Part shown: piece by piece, positions 52,501 to 62,027 of the stretch
Position numbering within the stretch: position 1 is the first letter of the stretch
Layout: the number at the start of each line of letters is the position of its first letter
Assembly: GCF_004336635.1 (NCBI RefSeq)
Contig: NZ_SJXH01000003.1
Span: 1 to 64,000, forward strand
Source: Acinetobacter sp. ANC 4862
Lineage (GTDB): Bacteria > Pseudomonadota > Gammaproteobacteria > Pseudomonadales > Moraxellaceae
Length of the DNA: 64,000 bases
Direction: 5' to 3'
Notes under the pieces: generated by a model
The model's database searches: none
Told to the model about the DNA's origin: nothing
Seen by the model: the letters and a program-made list of their open reading frames with translations, nothing else
Program-made: the position numbers and the translations under genes

Positions 52501-54627
52501 TTAAGCAGGAATTTCTTCCGCATTTTTTTCCCTTTCCCAAATACGATGATGACGAATTAAATCCTTAAATTTATCCTGTACTGTAGAAAAACTGTCCGTA
52601 CTCAAAGTCCCCTCATCAGTAACGAGTTGCAGAGTATCAAGCAGTTTTTGCTTATCACCTAAAAATACAATCGGTTTTAAATGCTTATAAGCTTCAAGAA
52701 TATAATGTTTGGTGACACCATCTTGCTTCACGGCTTCATAGTTATCACCATCTACAACAATCACTGCATCATAAGCGATAGATGGTTCTGCTTTCTGCAT
52801 ACCATTGGAATCCAGTTTGGCTTGTTTGCTATTTAAAACGGCTGCTGGTGTAGGCGTAAGTATATGAGCAACTGCATTTTCAGTTTTAGCCCACTGCTGA
52901 ATGGCTTCAATATTCTCTTGGTTCACCTTGTCATGAACCAGTACAGCAATTTTTCTGGCTTTTATATCTTCAGAAATAAAAGCCTGCATGGTAAATTTTG
53001 CTGATTTTTCTACTGTGGAGGACTTCATATTTTGTGCTGACTCAGGAACTTCAATTCCCAGGTTTTTACCCACTTGTTGAGCTAAATCCAAATCAATATT
53101 TGCCAGTACTTCTTGCACTTCCCTTTCTCGGATATGTTTGCGTTGCACTTTACTTAACTCAAAAGTATAGGCATCGACCACATGCTTTTGTTCGTGAGGC
53201 GCCAAGCTTCTATAGTACAGACGTGCATGAGAAAAATGATCAGAAAAAGACTCACTGCGTGCACGAATTTTCTTGCCATCAATGCGTTCTTGATAGCTTT
53301 CAAAACCACCATTTTCTGCAGTAGGTGCTGTTTCTACCGGCCAGTTATTGTCAATCGAATTCGGTTGATACGATGCCTGACCTTTATGAATCGTGGTTTG
53401 ATGCATCGCATCTCGCTGGTTATTATGAAATGGGCAAACGGGCTTATTAATCGGCAGTTGGTGGAAATTAGGTCCACCCAGACGGCTCAATTGCGTATCG
53501 GTATAGGAAAATAAGCGGGCTTGCAAAAGTGGATCATTGCTAAAATCAATTCCCGGTACAATATGCCCAGGACAAAATGCGACTTGTTCAATTTCAGCAA
53601 AAAAATTATCAACATTGCGATTCAATACAAATTTTCCTATGGGGGTAACAGGAACCAGTTCTTCAGGAATAATTTTGGTTGGATCAAGCAAGTCAAAATT
53701 AAAATTCATTTCATCTTGTTCTTGTACAATTTGGATGCCCAGTTCCCATTCAGGATAGAAGCCATTTTCAATTGCTTCATATAAATCCCGTCGATGAAAG
53801 TCTGGATCCTTCCCTGCCAATTTTTGTGCCTCATCCCACACCAACTGGCTCAAACCTTGTTTTGGTGTCCAATGATATTTCACAAATATGGCTTTACCTT
53901 CGGCATTAATCAACCGGAATGTATGCACACCAAAACCCTGAATTGAACGTAGATTGCGAGGAATCGCCCGATCAGACATTGCCCACATCACCGCATGAGC
54001 CGATTCGGGAACCAATGAAACGAAATCCCAGAATGTATCATGGGCAGAACCACCCGTAGGTACTTCTGTGTGCGGTTCTGGTTTTACTGCATGGACAAAG
54101 TCGGGGAATTTAATCCCATCCTGGATAAAAAAGACCGGTGCATTATTACCGACCAGGTCGTAATTCCCTTCCTGAGTATAAAACTTGATGGCAAAACCAC
54201 GAATATCACGTACGGTATCTGCTGAACCACGTGGTCCTTGAACTGTCGAAAAGCGTACAAAAATTGGCGTTTGAATCTCGGGATCAGTCAAAAAACTGGC
54301 TTTGGTATATTTTTCATTTCCTGCATAAGCTTGAAAATAACCGTGCGCACCTACACCACGCGCATGCACAATTCGCTCTGGTATACGTTCGTGATCAAAA
54401 TGCGTGATTTTTTCCCGGAGTATGAAGTCTTCTAATAAGGTTGAACCTCGCACCCCAGCCCTTAAGCTGTTTTGATTATCGGCAATTTTTACGCCTTGAT
54501 TGGTTGTCAGTGCTTGATCAGTGGCATCACTACGGAAGGCATCTAACTGTTGTGTTTTTGCGCTTTGATTTTGTTTATCTAAAGTATCCGTGCCTGCCAC
54601 TTCACTTTTGTTCGATTTATTGTCCAT
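52501..54627 (-). CDS. katE: Monofunctional large-subunit catalase HPII
   Basis: 708 residues from ATG 54627 (TAGGTAAAAAA upstream; the ORF's first ATG is too far). The heme-binding core includes FDHERIPERIVHARGVGAHG with the catalytic His, NNAPVFFIQDGIKFPDFVHA with the catalytic Asn region, and RLFSYTDTQLSRLGGPNFHQ with the proximal Tyr. A C-terminal flavodoxin/amidotransferase-like domain (ARKIAVLVHDKVNQENIEAI onwards, about 560-700) marks the large HPII type. Cytoplasmic, removes hydrogen peroxide, and usually belongs to stationary-phase or desiccation responses. Confidence 0.96.
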   Translation of the reverse strand: MDNKSNKSEVAGTDTLDKQNQSAKTQQLDAFRSDATDQALTTNQGVKIADNQNSLRAGVRGSTLLEDFILREKITHFDHERIPERIVHARGVGAHGYFQAYAGNEKYTKASFLTDPEIQTPIFVRFSTVQGPRGSADTVRDIRGFAIKFYTQEGNYDLVGNNAPVFFIQDGIKFPDFVHAVKPEPHTEVPTGGSAHDTFWDFVSLVPESAHAVMWAMSDRAIPRNLRSIQGFGVHTFRLINAEGKAIFVKYHWTPKQGLSQLVWDEAQKLAGKDPDFHRRDLYEAIENGFYPEWELGIQIVQEQDEMNFNFDLLDPTKIIPEELVPVTPIGKFVLNRNVDNFFAEIEQVAFCPGHIVPGIDFSNDPLLQARLFSYTDTQLSRLGGPNFHQLPINKPVCPFHNNQRDAMHQTTIHKGQASYQPNSIDNNWPVETAPTAENGGFESYQERIDGKKIRARSESFSDHFSHARLYYRSLAPHEQKHVVDAYTFELSKVQRKHIREREVQEVLANIDLDLAQQVGKNLGIEVPESAQNMKSSTVEKSAKFTMQAFISEDIKARKIAVLVHDKVNQENIEAIQQWAKTENAVAHILTPTPAAVLNSKQAKLDSNGMQKAEPSIAYDAVIVVDGDNYEAVKQDGVTKHYILEAYKHLKPIVFLGDKQKLLDTLQLVTDEGTLSTDSFSTVQDKFKDLIRHHRIWEREKNAEEIPA

Positions 54628-54718
54628 TTTTTTACCTATATAATTGATCAAAATAATCATTTGAGGGGGATATCGTTTAAATCATCAATAACTGTCAAAA
54701 CCTTTTATCGATATTCAG

Positions 54719-56131
54719 CTAATAGGGTGATGAATTTTTATCGCTCAAAAATGGAAAAAGAAAATTGACAAAACGTTGAGTACACCAAAGTCCAATTTCA
54801 CTGTGGTGGGCATGAGGTGCTAGGTAAGGAAACAATTTATTCATCTTCATCGCGAGATTGCCTGTTGCTGAAATCTGATGTTGAATCTCCTCCAACTCTC
54901 CGTCAGACAAGTAACTGAACATAAAATCATTTTTATCAGCAGGATTGATTTTCTGCGTATTTAAATTAAATTTTTTAGAATGCTCTCCTGCAATCCAATC
55001 ATAAATAATCTGCTTTTCTGTCGAATTAAAGACACCATACATTTTTCCCTCTTCATGACTAATCAACTGCCAGAAGCGACTTTCTTCAGGGTCTTGATCC
55101 ATCTTGATCCATTGTTTCTCAATCAAGAGTTCTACAAATTCTTCGACTAAATTAGGAGTCGAAAGCCACTCATTTATAGATTTAGAATTCAATTTACATT
55201 TATCGCTATGAATCACATTCCCCACTAAAGCTTTACGCTTAAGAGTTTTAACTACCAAAGCTTCTAAATTGAGGTTTTTAATAATCTGTAATGAACTCAA
55301 TCCTTTATTATTTAAAGCAAAACCCGCCTTTACTTTATTCATAAAGGAATTTTTATCCTTGAATTTACTATAAATTTTCTCAAGTGCTTTAATAGATAAA
55401 TTTGCATGACCATTATCCATATTGTCTATGGTGATATGCAGATTAAAATATTGGGAATTTATGCCTAATTCTTTAAGCTCGTAATTGGTAATCAGAAGAT
55501 GTAATGGAAGTTGCTCATATCCCAAATTAAAACCAATAATTTCTGGAATGAATTCTGGTGGAGCGTATGCAAGTGCTAATTGAATTGCAGGATGATGATA
55601 ATATTCATCTTCTAGTTCTAATACGAAATGTTCTAAGCCTAAATTAAAAAGTAAATCATCAAATAAACAAACATGATTCGATTTAGCCCGTCCTAATCCT
55701 AATTCTTCAATATAAATCTGGATTAAGTCTCTGAAAACCGGGTCATTCCAGTATTGGACTATGCTATATAACCATGAACCGTCTACTCGCTTTACCGGAG
55801 CAACTTTAATTAAAAATTCAAATGCTTGCCCCACATTTTTAAAATATTCACGCTCTGCTCCGCTATTTCTTCTTTCTTTGTATAATTGATATTCATGACA
55901 TTGAATTTTATTGTTATTCACAATCCATTGATGAATTTCACCTAAACTGGAAGGAAAATTGGAATGACTCGAATTGAGGGTGTGAATTTCTTTTTTTAAA
56001 AAAATAGATGCTTTTCGTTCCTTATCGGGTGTAGAAATATTTGAATCTAGAAAAAAACTCACTAAATCGCAATAACTTTGCTGGTTGTTATCAAGTAAAT
56101 CTAGCAATTTTTCTTTTACTGCTACTGGCAT
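54719..56131 (-). CDS. Iron-containing redox enzyme family (heme-oxygenase-like fold)
   Basis: 470 residues. A helical middle holds the metal-ligand pattern of heme-oxygenase-like diiron oxidases: EELGLGRAKSNH and HFVLELEDEYY (acidic ligands), IIGFNLGYEQLPLHLLI, and FNLHITIDNMDNGHANLS (His and Asp ligands). Members oxidise small organic substrates, and the substrate here is unknown. Its place beside katE suggests a stress role. The start is clear at MPVAVKEK. Confidence 0.82.
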   Translation of the reverse strand: MPVAVKEKLLDLLDNNQQSYCDLVSFFLDSNISTPDKERKASIFLKKEIHTLNSSHSNFPSSLGEIHQWIVNNNKIQCHEYQLYKERRNSGAEREYFKNVGQAFEFLIKVAPVKRVDGSWLYSIVQYWNDPVFRDLIQIYIEELGLGRAKSNHVCLFDDLLFNLGLEHFVLELEDEYYHHPAIQLALAYAPPEFIPEIIGFNLGYEQLPLHLLITNYELKELGINSQYFNLHITIDNMDNGHANLSIKALEKIYSKFKDKNSFMNKVKAGFALNNKGLSSLQIIKNLNLEALVVKTLKRKALVGNVIHSDKCKLNSKSINEWLSTPNLVEEFVELLIEKQWIKMDQDPEESRFWQLISHEEGKMYGVFNSTEKQIIYDWIAGEHSKKFNLNTQKINPADKNDFMFSYLSDGELEEIQHQISATGNLAMKMNKLFPYLAPHAHHSEIGLWCTQRFVNFLFPFLSDKNSSPY

Positions 56132-56370
56132 TTTTATTCTCCACGCGGTAAGTCTGCTATAAACCTAATTTACTAATATGACACGGTGAAAGATTCAAAT
56201 TGTTATTATTCGTTTAAGTTATGTTTAATTAATTTTTATCTATTTATAAAATTCAATAACTTAACACATATAAATCCAAAAATTTTAATAAAACACAGCT
56301 AAAAAAGATATTGTTAATATCCAAATACCTCCTTAAAATAATAGGATTAATTCCAAATAAAGTTATAGAT

Positions 56371-56844
56371 ATGTCTATTACTAAATGCTGTAAATTAATA
56401 GCCAAAAATAAACTTAATATTACTTTTATTGAAAGTGCTTCTGCAGGTTACTTGGCTTACCGCTTTTCCCTTAGTCCATTTTCGGGTGAAATTTTAAATG
56501 GTGGACTGGTTTGTTATGATTTAAAAATAAAGGAAAATGTTTTAAAAATTCCATCAAAAATGATTAAGGAATACACACCTGAATCTTCTAAAATTACAGA
56601 AGAACTAATTAAAAAATCAAAAAAAATATTTAAATCAGATATCTATGTTGGATGTACTGGGTTGCTCAAACAGGGTGGTTCAGAAACTAAGGATAAGCCA
56701 GTCGGAACATTTTTTTATTCGATTTTGTATAATAATAAAATATATAGTTATCGTTGCTTTTGCAAAGGGAAAAAGGAAGAAAAATTAAAAAAACTGATTA
56801 ATTATATCTCTAATAGTTTAATTAAAATCATTCAAAACAATTAA
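56371..56844 (+). CDS. CinA C-terminal (PncC-like) amidohydrolase domain protein
   Basis: About 157 residues from MSITKCCKLIAKN. FIESASAGYLAYRFSLSPFS corresponds to the PncC TAESCTGG motif with its catalytic Ser, and ILNGGLVCYDLKIKENVL to the Gly-Gly-Tyr...Lys segment. GCTGLLKQGGSETKDKPVGT is the conserved GPGG...KPVG loop. PncC deamidates NMN, but this copy is divergent and Lys/Ile-rich, so activity is uncertain. An earlier TTG start (56311) would add 20 residues. Confidence 0.7.
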   Translation: MSITKCCKLIAKNKLNITFIESASAGYLAYRFSLSPFSGEILNGGLVCYDLKIKENVLKIPSKMIKEYTPESSKITEELIKKSKKIFKSDIYVGCTGLLKQGGSETKDKPVGTFFYSILYNNKIYSYRCFCKGKKEEKLKKLINYISNSLIKIIQNN

Positions 56845-57056
56845 TTTTTTAGTGTTTATTAATTTTAACTAACTATTCCTTTTCTATGTAATTTATTAAT
56901 ACATTTCCACCATACACCTTGTTTTAAAATAAAATTTATTAAATACTAAACACCATGTAACATTTCTTGGGTTTTTCAATCTAAAATTCATGCTAATAAT
57001 TATATCTGGTTTATACAGATTTTGGAAACCACTAATATATTATATTGAGGTGTAAA

Positions 57057-57362
<306 letters not shown>

Positions 57363-57456
57363 ATATTGTATTAACGATCAGATTTAAAATTTTCAGCTGG
57401 GGAAAGTGTTGAATAGTACTCTCCCATGCGGGTTCAAAAAAATCAGGAGTTAAATA

Positions 57457-57600
57457 ATGGCGACCAATTTAGAAAATCAAAACCGTTCTCAAAATAGTGA
57501 ATCTGATCAATATTGGCGCGAAAAATAAACCAATCGCCATAAATACATTGGATATGACTTGAGTGATGTGATCAAAACAGATTCAAAAGTAATTTTCATA
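57457..57600 (+). pseudogene. Truncated hydrophilic YWRE-motif protein gene
   Basis: An ORF with GGAG upstream reads MATNLENQNRSQNSESDQYW and then REK before a TAA at 57526-57528. Reading through that codon gives TNRHKYIGYDLSDVIKTD. Proteins of this type contain DxYWRExYxxRxY, where the stop stands in place of the Tyr. It is probably a gene broken by a Tyr-to-stop change, or a 23-residue peptide. The extent beyond 57582 is unclear. Confidence 0.45.
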
Positions 57601-57699
57601 ATAGATCATTTGAAGCATGGACTTGATGTTCATGCTTTTTTTATGCCTCAATATTGCATAGAATCATAACCAATAATCTTCTCGAGACATTATACATCC

Positions 57700-59121
57700 A
57701 TGCAATTCATTTGGTTTCGACAGGATTTACGCATTCAAGACCATGCAGCTCTTTGGCATGCCACACAAGCGGGATCCTGCATTGCATTGGTCATCATCTC
57801 ACCTGAACAATGGGCTTTACACAGTGACGCCGCTGTTAAAATAGATTTTTATTTAAGACAGCTTCAGGCGCTTAAAACACAGCTAAAAACGCTGAATATT
57901 CCCTTAATGATTCGGCATATTCCTTTTTGGAAAGATGTTCCGCAAGGCATTTTGCAGCTTGCACAGCAACTCAATATCAATAGCATACATGCCAATATTG
58001 AACTGGGTGTAAATGAGTTAAAGCGCGATGCCCAGCTTCAAAAGCTCCTTGATAAATATAATAAATCACTTGAGCTGTATCATGACCGCACTTTATTTCC
58101 TGTGGGCAGTATTCGCAATAAGAGTCATCAACCTTATCAGGTTTTCAGCGCATTCAAGAAAAATTGCTATGAACGACTCAGTGTGAGTTTACCGCAGTGT
58201 TATCCTCAAATTGAAGTACAGGCTGATCTTCAACTTGACTCTCTCGAGGATGAGCCGGTTTGTACTTTTGCAGAATTATATCCAGATCATCCTTCGATAA
58301 AATTACAGGATCGTTGGCCCGTCAGTGAAGAATATGCCCTAACTTTATTGGATGATTTTATCAGTGATAAAGTAATTCACTATGAGAATGAGAGAGACTT
58401 TCCTCATCTGGACTCAACCAGCCAATTATCACCCTATTTAAATTTAGGCATGATTTCTATCCGTCAATGTATTCAGGCCTTATTTCATCGACAGCATGGA
58501 CATTTCCATATAGAACATTTAGGCCAGCAAACCTGGCTAGATGAATTATTATGGCGCGAGTTTTATCAACATATCTTATTTGATTTTCCGCAGGTGTCTA
58601 AACATCAGCCCTTTAAGGCAGATACACAAAAAATCCAATGGCGTGACGCACCTGAAGACTTGGCTGCCTGGCAGCAAGGGCAAACTGGTATTCCGATTGT
58701 AGATGCAGGGATGCGCCAATTATTGGCAACGGGCTGGATGCATAACCGTGTTCGCATGATCACAGCCATGTTCCTGACCAAAAACCTGCTGATTGACTGG
58801 CGATTGGGTGAACAATGGTTTATGCAACATTTAATTGATGGTGATTTGGCAGCAAATAATGGCGGGTGGCAATGGTGTGCTTCTACCGGCACGGATTCAG
58901 TGCCCTATTTCCGTATATTTAACCCCATCAACCAGTCGCAAAAGTTTGATGCGAATGGTGACTATATTCGCCAATGGGTTCCTGAACTGGCCCATTTGGA
59001 TGCCAAAACCATCCATGAGCCTTATGCCAAAAATTCTAATTTGGCTTTAAATTATCCCAAACCGATTGCGGATTTGAAACAAACCCGAATTCGGGCAATT
59101 GAGGTTTTTAAAAGTATTTAA
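57700..59121 (+). CDS. phrB: Deoxyribodipyrimidine photolyase
   Basis: 473 residues. N-terminal antenna-binding Rossmann domain (MQFIWFRQDLRIQDHAALWH), C-terminal FAD domain with TSQLSPYLNLGMISIRQ, TWLDELLWREFYQHIL, GIPIVDAGMRQLLATGWMHN and NNGGWQWCASTGTDSVPYFR. It repairs cyclobutane pyrimidine dimers with blue light. No strong ribosome-binding site. A terminator follows. Confidence 0.96.
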   Translation: MQFIWFRQDLRIQDHAALWHATQAGSCIALVIISPEQWALHSDAAVKIDFYLRQLQALKTQLKTLNIPLMIRHIPFWKDVPQGILQLAQQLNINSIHANIELGVNELKRDAQLQKLLDKYNKSLELYHDRTLFPVGSIRNKSHQPYQVFSAFKKNCYERLSVSLPQCYPQIEVQADLQLDSLEDEPVCTFAELYPDHPSIKLQDRWPVSEEYALTLLDDFISDKVIHYENERDFPHLDSTSQLSPYLNLGMISIRQCIQALFHRQHGHFHIEHLGQQTWLDELLWREFYQHILFDFPQVSKHQPFKADTQKIQWRDAPEDLAAWQQGQTGIPIVDAGMRQLLATGWMHNRVRMITAMFLTKNLLIDWRLGEQWFMQHLIDGDLAANNGGWQWCASTGTDSVPYFRIFNPINQSQKFDANGDYIRQWVPELAHLDAKTIHEPYAKNSNLALNYPKPIADLKQTRIRAIEVFKSI

Positions 59122-59175
59122 ATCAATCCGCATGAGTTATTTAAGCTGAAATAGCAGAATCAATACACAATAAAA

Positions 59176-59199
59176 AATCCCAACATGACTGTTGGGATT
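59176..59199 (+). terminator. Terminator of phrB
   Basis: AATCCCAACA-TGAC-TGTTGGGATT, a 10-bp perfect stem between A- and T-runs, 54 nt after the stop. Confidence 0.85.
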
Positions 59200-59414
59200 T
59201 TTTATCTCTTTGCGCTGCCTTACTTCCCTGATCTTAAAACTTATAATTTTTTGTTTTTTGTTCCGGAACATCCTGTTCCTGATGTCTTGATCATAAATAA
59301 TAGTCTATTTGCAAAATATAAGAGATAGACTTGAATTTCTGTCAGTTAAAACTGACAAAAAATAATTAAATTTTTCCATACAAATTGGAGGTTATTTTTG
59401 GCTTTAGTAGAAGG
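59200..59414. other. Intergenic region between phrB and urtE
   Basis: No gene. TGTCAGTTAAAACTGACA (59340-59357) is a perfect 7-bp inverted repeat on an A-rich flank. It has no T-run on the urt side, so it is not a typical terminator. Confidence 0.4.
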
Positions 59415-60113
59415 CTAAATCGCCACCAAATCTTTAATTCCTTTCTCAGGCATTTCACTTCCCACACCATGAGCAATCACTTGCCCACGTGCCATGACCG
59501 TATAGCCATCCGCGAGTTCTTCAGCGAAGTCATAGAATTGCTCAACTAAAACAATCGCCATTTCCCCACCATCCGCAAGTTTACGAATCACCTTGCCAAT
59601 ATCTTTAATAATCGATGGCTGAATGCCTTCAGTCGGTTCATCTAAAATCAATACACGCGGTTCAGAAGCGAGCGCACGTGCAATCGCAAGCTGCTGTTGT
59701 TGACCACCCGATAAATCTCCACCACGGCGATGTTTCATTTCATCCAAGATGGGGAAAATTTCATAAAGATGCTCAGGCACTTTCTTGGTTTTAGCGCCTG
59801 AAAATTTAGCCATCCCAATCAGGATATTTTCTTCCACAGTCAAGGTCGAAAAAATATCCCGTCCTTGTGGGACATATGCCAAGCCAGCACGAACACGTTG
59901 TTCAGGACTCATTTTTGAAATATCTTTTCCATCTAGCAGGATCTGTCCCGATTTGATTGGCAAGATGCCCATCAAACATTTCAATAAAGTGGTTTTTCCT
60001 ACTCCATTGCGTCCAAGGACAACCGAACATTCGCCTATAGGGGCTTGCAAGGATACGTCACGTAAAATATGACTGCCGCCATAAAACTGATTGACGTCTT
60101 TGACTTCTAACAT
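59415..60113 (-). CDS. urtE: Urea ABC transporter ATP-binding protein UrtE
   Basis: 232 residues, LivF-like. Walker A GRNGVGKTTLLKCL (about 35-48), signature DLSGGQQQQLAIARAL, Walker B RVLILDEPTEG followed by IQPSII, all standard for UrtE. Last gene of the urt operon, 10 nt after urtD. Confidence 0.95.
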   Translation of the reverse strand: MLEVKDVNQFYGGSHILRDVSLQAPIGECSVVLGRNGVGKTTLLKCLMGILPIKSGQILLDGKDISKMSPEQRVRAGLAYVPQGRDIFSTLTVEENILIGMAKFSGAKTKKVPEHLYEIFPILDEMKHRRGGDLSGGQQQQLAIARALASEPRVLILDEPTEGIQPSIIKDIGKVIRKLADGGEMAIVLVEQFYDFAEELADGYTVMARGQVIAHGVGSEMPEKGIKDLVAI

Positions 60114-60123
60114 GGTCTACTCC

Positions 60124-60951
60124 TTAACGTCCTAAATATTTTTCAATCACATCTTCATTGGCTTGAACTTCTGCCAATGTACCTTCCGCTAAAATTGCCC
60201 CTTGAGCCAATACCGTCACTTTTTCGCTGATGCTATTAATGAAACTCATGTCATGCTCCACTACAATCAAGGTATGGTTTTTTTTGAGTTCCAGACAAAG
60301 TTCAGCAGTTCGTTCCGTTTCGGCATCAGTCATTCCTGCCACGGGTTCATCTAGCAAAATCAGTTTTGGACGTTGCATCAATAACATGCCAATTTCCAAC
60401 CATTGCTTTTGACCATGAGACAATAAGCCGGCAGGTTTGTTAATGAATTCTTTTAAACGAATTTGCTCGAGTGACTGTTCCAAAGCAAGTTGAGCATCTG
60501 GCTCTAGCCTGCTGAAAAAACTTTTCTTTACCTGTTTATTTTTAGGTGCGGCAAGCAACAGGTTTTCCATCACGGTGAAATTTTCAAACACGGTGGGTTT
60601 TTGAAATTTACGTCCAATCCCTGCTTCAGCAATTTCTTCGGTACTCATTTTCGCGAGGTCATAGTTTTGACCGAAAAATGCTGTGCCTTCCGTTGGGCGC
60701 GTCTTCCCGGTAATCACATCCATGAGTGTGGTTTTACCTGCCCCATTTGGACCGATGATGCAACGTAACTCACCTTCCTTGATGTAAAGCGACAAATCGT
60801 TTAAGGCACGAAATGCATCGAACCAAACACTGACTTTTTCTAAATATAAAGCGATGCCATGGCTAAAGTCAGGTCCTGCTTCTTTTAAACGTCCATAGCC
60901 TTCGCCCAGTTGACCGCCATGTTGTTGTGCGTTTAATCCTAAATCTGACAT
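60124..60951 (-). CDS. urtD: Urea ABC transporter ATP-binding protein UrtD
   Basis: 275 residues, LivG-like. Walker A GPNGAGKTTLMDVITG, KFQKPTVFENFTVMENLLLA, signature LLSHGQKQWLEIG, Walker B LILLDEPVAGMTDAE; the signature carrying SHGQ instead of SGGQ is typical of UrtD. Adjoins urtC directly. Confidence 0.95.
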   Translation of the reverse strand: MSDLGLNAQQHGGQLGEGYGRLKEAGPDFSHGIALYLEKVSVWFDAFRALNDLSLYIKEGELRCIIGPNGAGKTTLMDVITGKTRPTEGTAFFGQNYDLAKMSTEEIAEAGIGRKFQKPTVFENFTVMENLLLAAPKNKQVKKSFFSRLEPDAQLALEQSLEQIRLKEFINKPAGLLSHGQKQWLEIGMLLMQRPKLILLDEPVAGMTDAETERTAELCLELKKNHTLIVVEHDMSFINSISEKVTVLAQGAILAEGTLAEVQANEDVIEKYLGR

Positions 60952-62022
60952 TTAGTTTTTCTCCTTTTTAAAGCGGTCGAACATGCCAATCACCCCTTTG
61001 GGGAGGAAAATCGTCACCACAATGAAGAGTGCTCCTAAAATCAGCAACCACGCTTCTGGATATGCCACAGTGAAATAGGTCTTCACGCCATTAATTAAAC
61101 CTGCACCTAGAATGGGTCCAATTAAAGTTCCCCGGCCACCTGCCGCAACCCACACAGCCATTTCAATAGAATTCACCGGATTCATTTCACTGGGGTTAAT
61201 AATCCCCGCCTGTGGGACATAAAGCGCTCCTGCAATGCCCGCAATGACTGCAGAAAGTACCCATGCAGACAGCTTGTACCAAAGGGTACGATAACCTAAA
61301 TATTGCAATCGGTTCTCGCTATCTCGAATTGCCCCCAATACACGTCCATAAGGTTTATTCATTAAATGACGTAAGCCGATAAAACACAGTAACAATACTA
61401 AAGCGGTGATAAAGCATAAGCTTGCACGCATTGAAGTAGAGGTAATATCCATACCTAAAATGGTTTTAAAACCGGTAAAACCATTGTTCCCGCCAAAGCC
61501 GGTTTCATTGCGGAAGAACAACAATGCGGCTGCGAAAGTCATGGCCTGGGTGATGATGGAGAAATACACGCCTTTGATTTTTGAACGGAAAGCGAAATAT
61601 CCGAAGATAAAAGCGATAAGTCCCGGAACTAAAATCACCAAGCTGAGTGACCATAAAATATGGTCTGTTCCCACCCAATACCACGGCAGTTCCGTCCAGC
61701 TTAAAAAGCGCATAAAGTCAGGTAAACCGTCCCCTGCGGATTCACGCATCAGGTACATGCCAAAGGCATAACCGCCGAGGGCAAAGTACAAACCATGTCC
61801 AAGACTTAAAATGCCGGCATAACCCCACACCAAATCAAGCGCTAAAGCCACCAGGGCCAAACACATGATTTTGCCAATGAGGGTCACCCAATAAGCAGAA
61901 AGATGCAGACTTGAATCGCTTGGCAATAAATGAAACCAGGGTAAAATCAGCATGATGGCAAAACACACCGCAATGGCCACTGCGCTATAAGGTTTATCGG
62001 ATAGGAAAGATGTGATTTTCAT
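60952..62022 (-). CDS. urtC: Urea ABC transporter permease UrtC
   Basis: 356 residues, LivM-like permease with about ten membrane segments. LDLVWGYAGILSLGHGLYFALGGYAFGMYL and NPVNSIEMAVWVAAGGRGTLIGPILGAGLIN are family motifs. Forms the urea pore with UrtB. GGAG precedes the ATG. Confidence 0.95.
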   Translation of the reverse strand: MKITSFLSDKPYSAVAIAVCFAIMLILPWFHLLPSDSSLHLSAYWVTLIGKIMCLALVALALDLVWGYAGILSLGHGLYFALGGYAFGMYLMRESAGDGLPDFMRFLSWTELPWYWVGTDHILWSLSLVILVPGLIAFIFGYFAFRSKIKGVYFSIITQAMTFAAALLFFRNETGFGGNNGFTGFKTILGMDITSTSMRASLCFITALVLLLCFIGLRHLMNKPYGRVLGAIRDSENRLQYLGYRTLWYKLSAWVLSAVIAGIAGALYVPQAGIINPSEMNPVNSIEMAVWVAAGGRGTLIGPILGAGLINGVKTYFTVAYPEAWLLILGALFIVVTIFLPKGVIGMFDRFKKEKN

Positions 62023-62027
62023 AGTGC

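Noticed and set aside
59340..59357. Palindrome TGTCAGTTAAAACTGACA as urt terminator
   Set aside because: On the minus strand it is followed by GAAATTC, not T-rich; the T-run lies on the wrong side.
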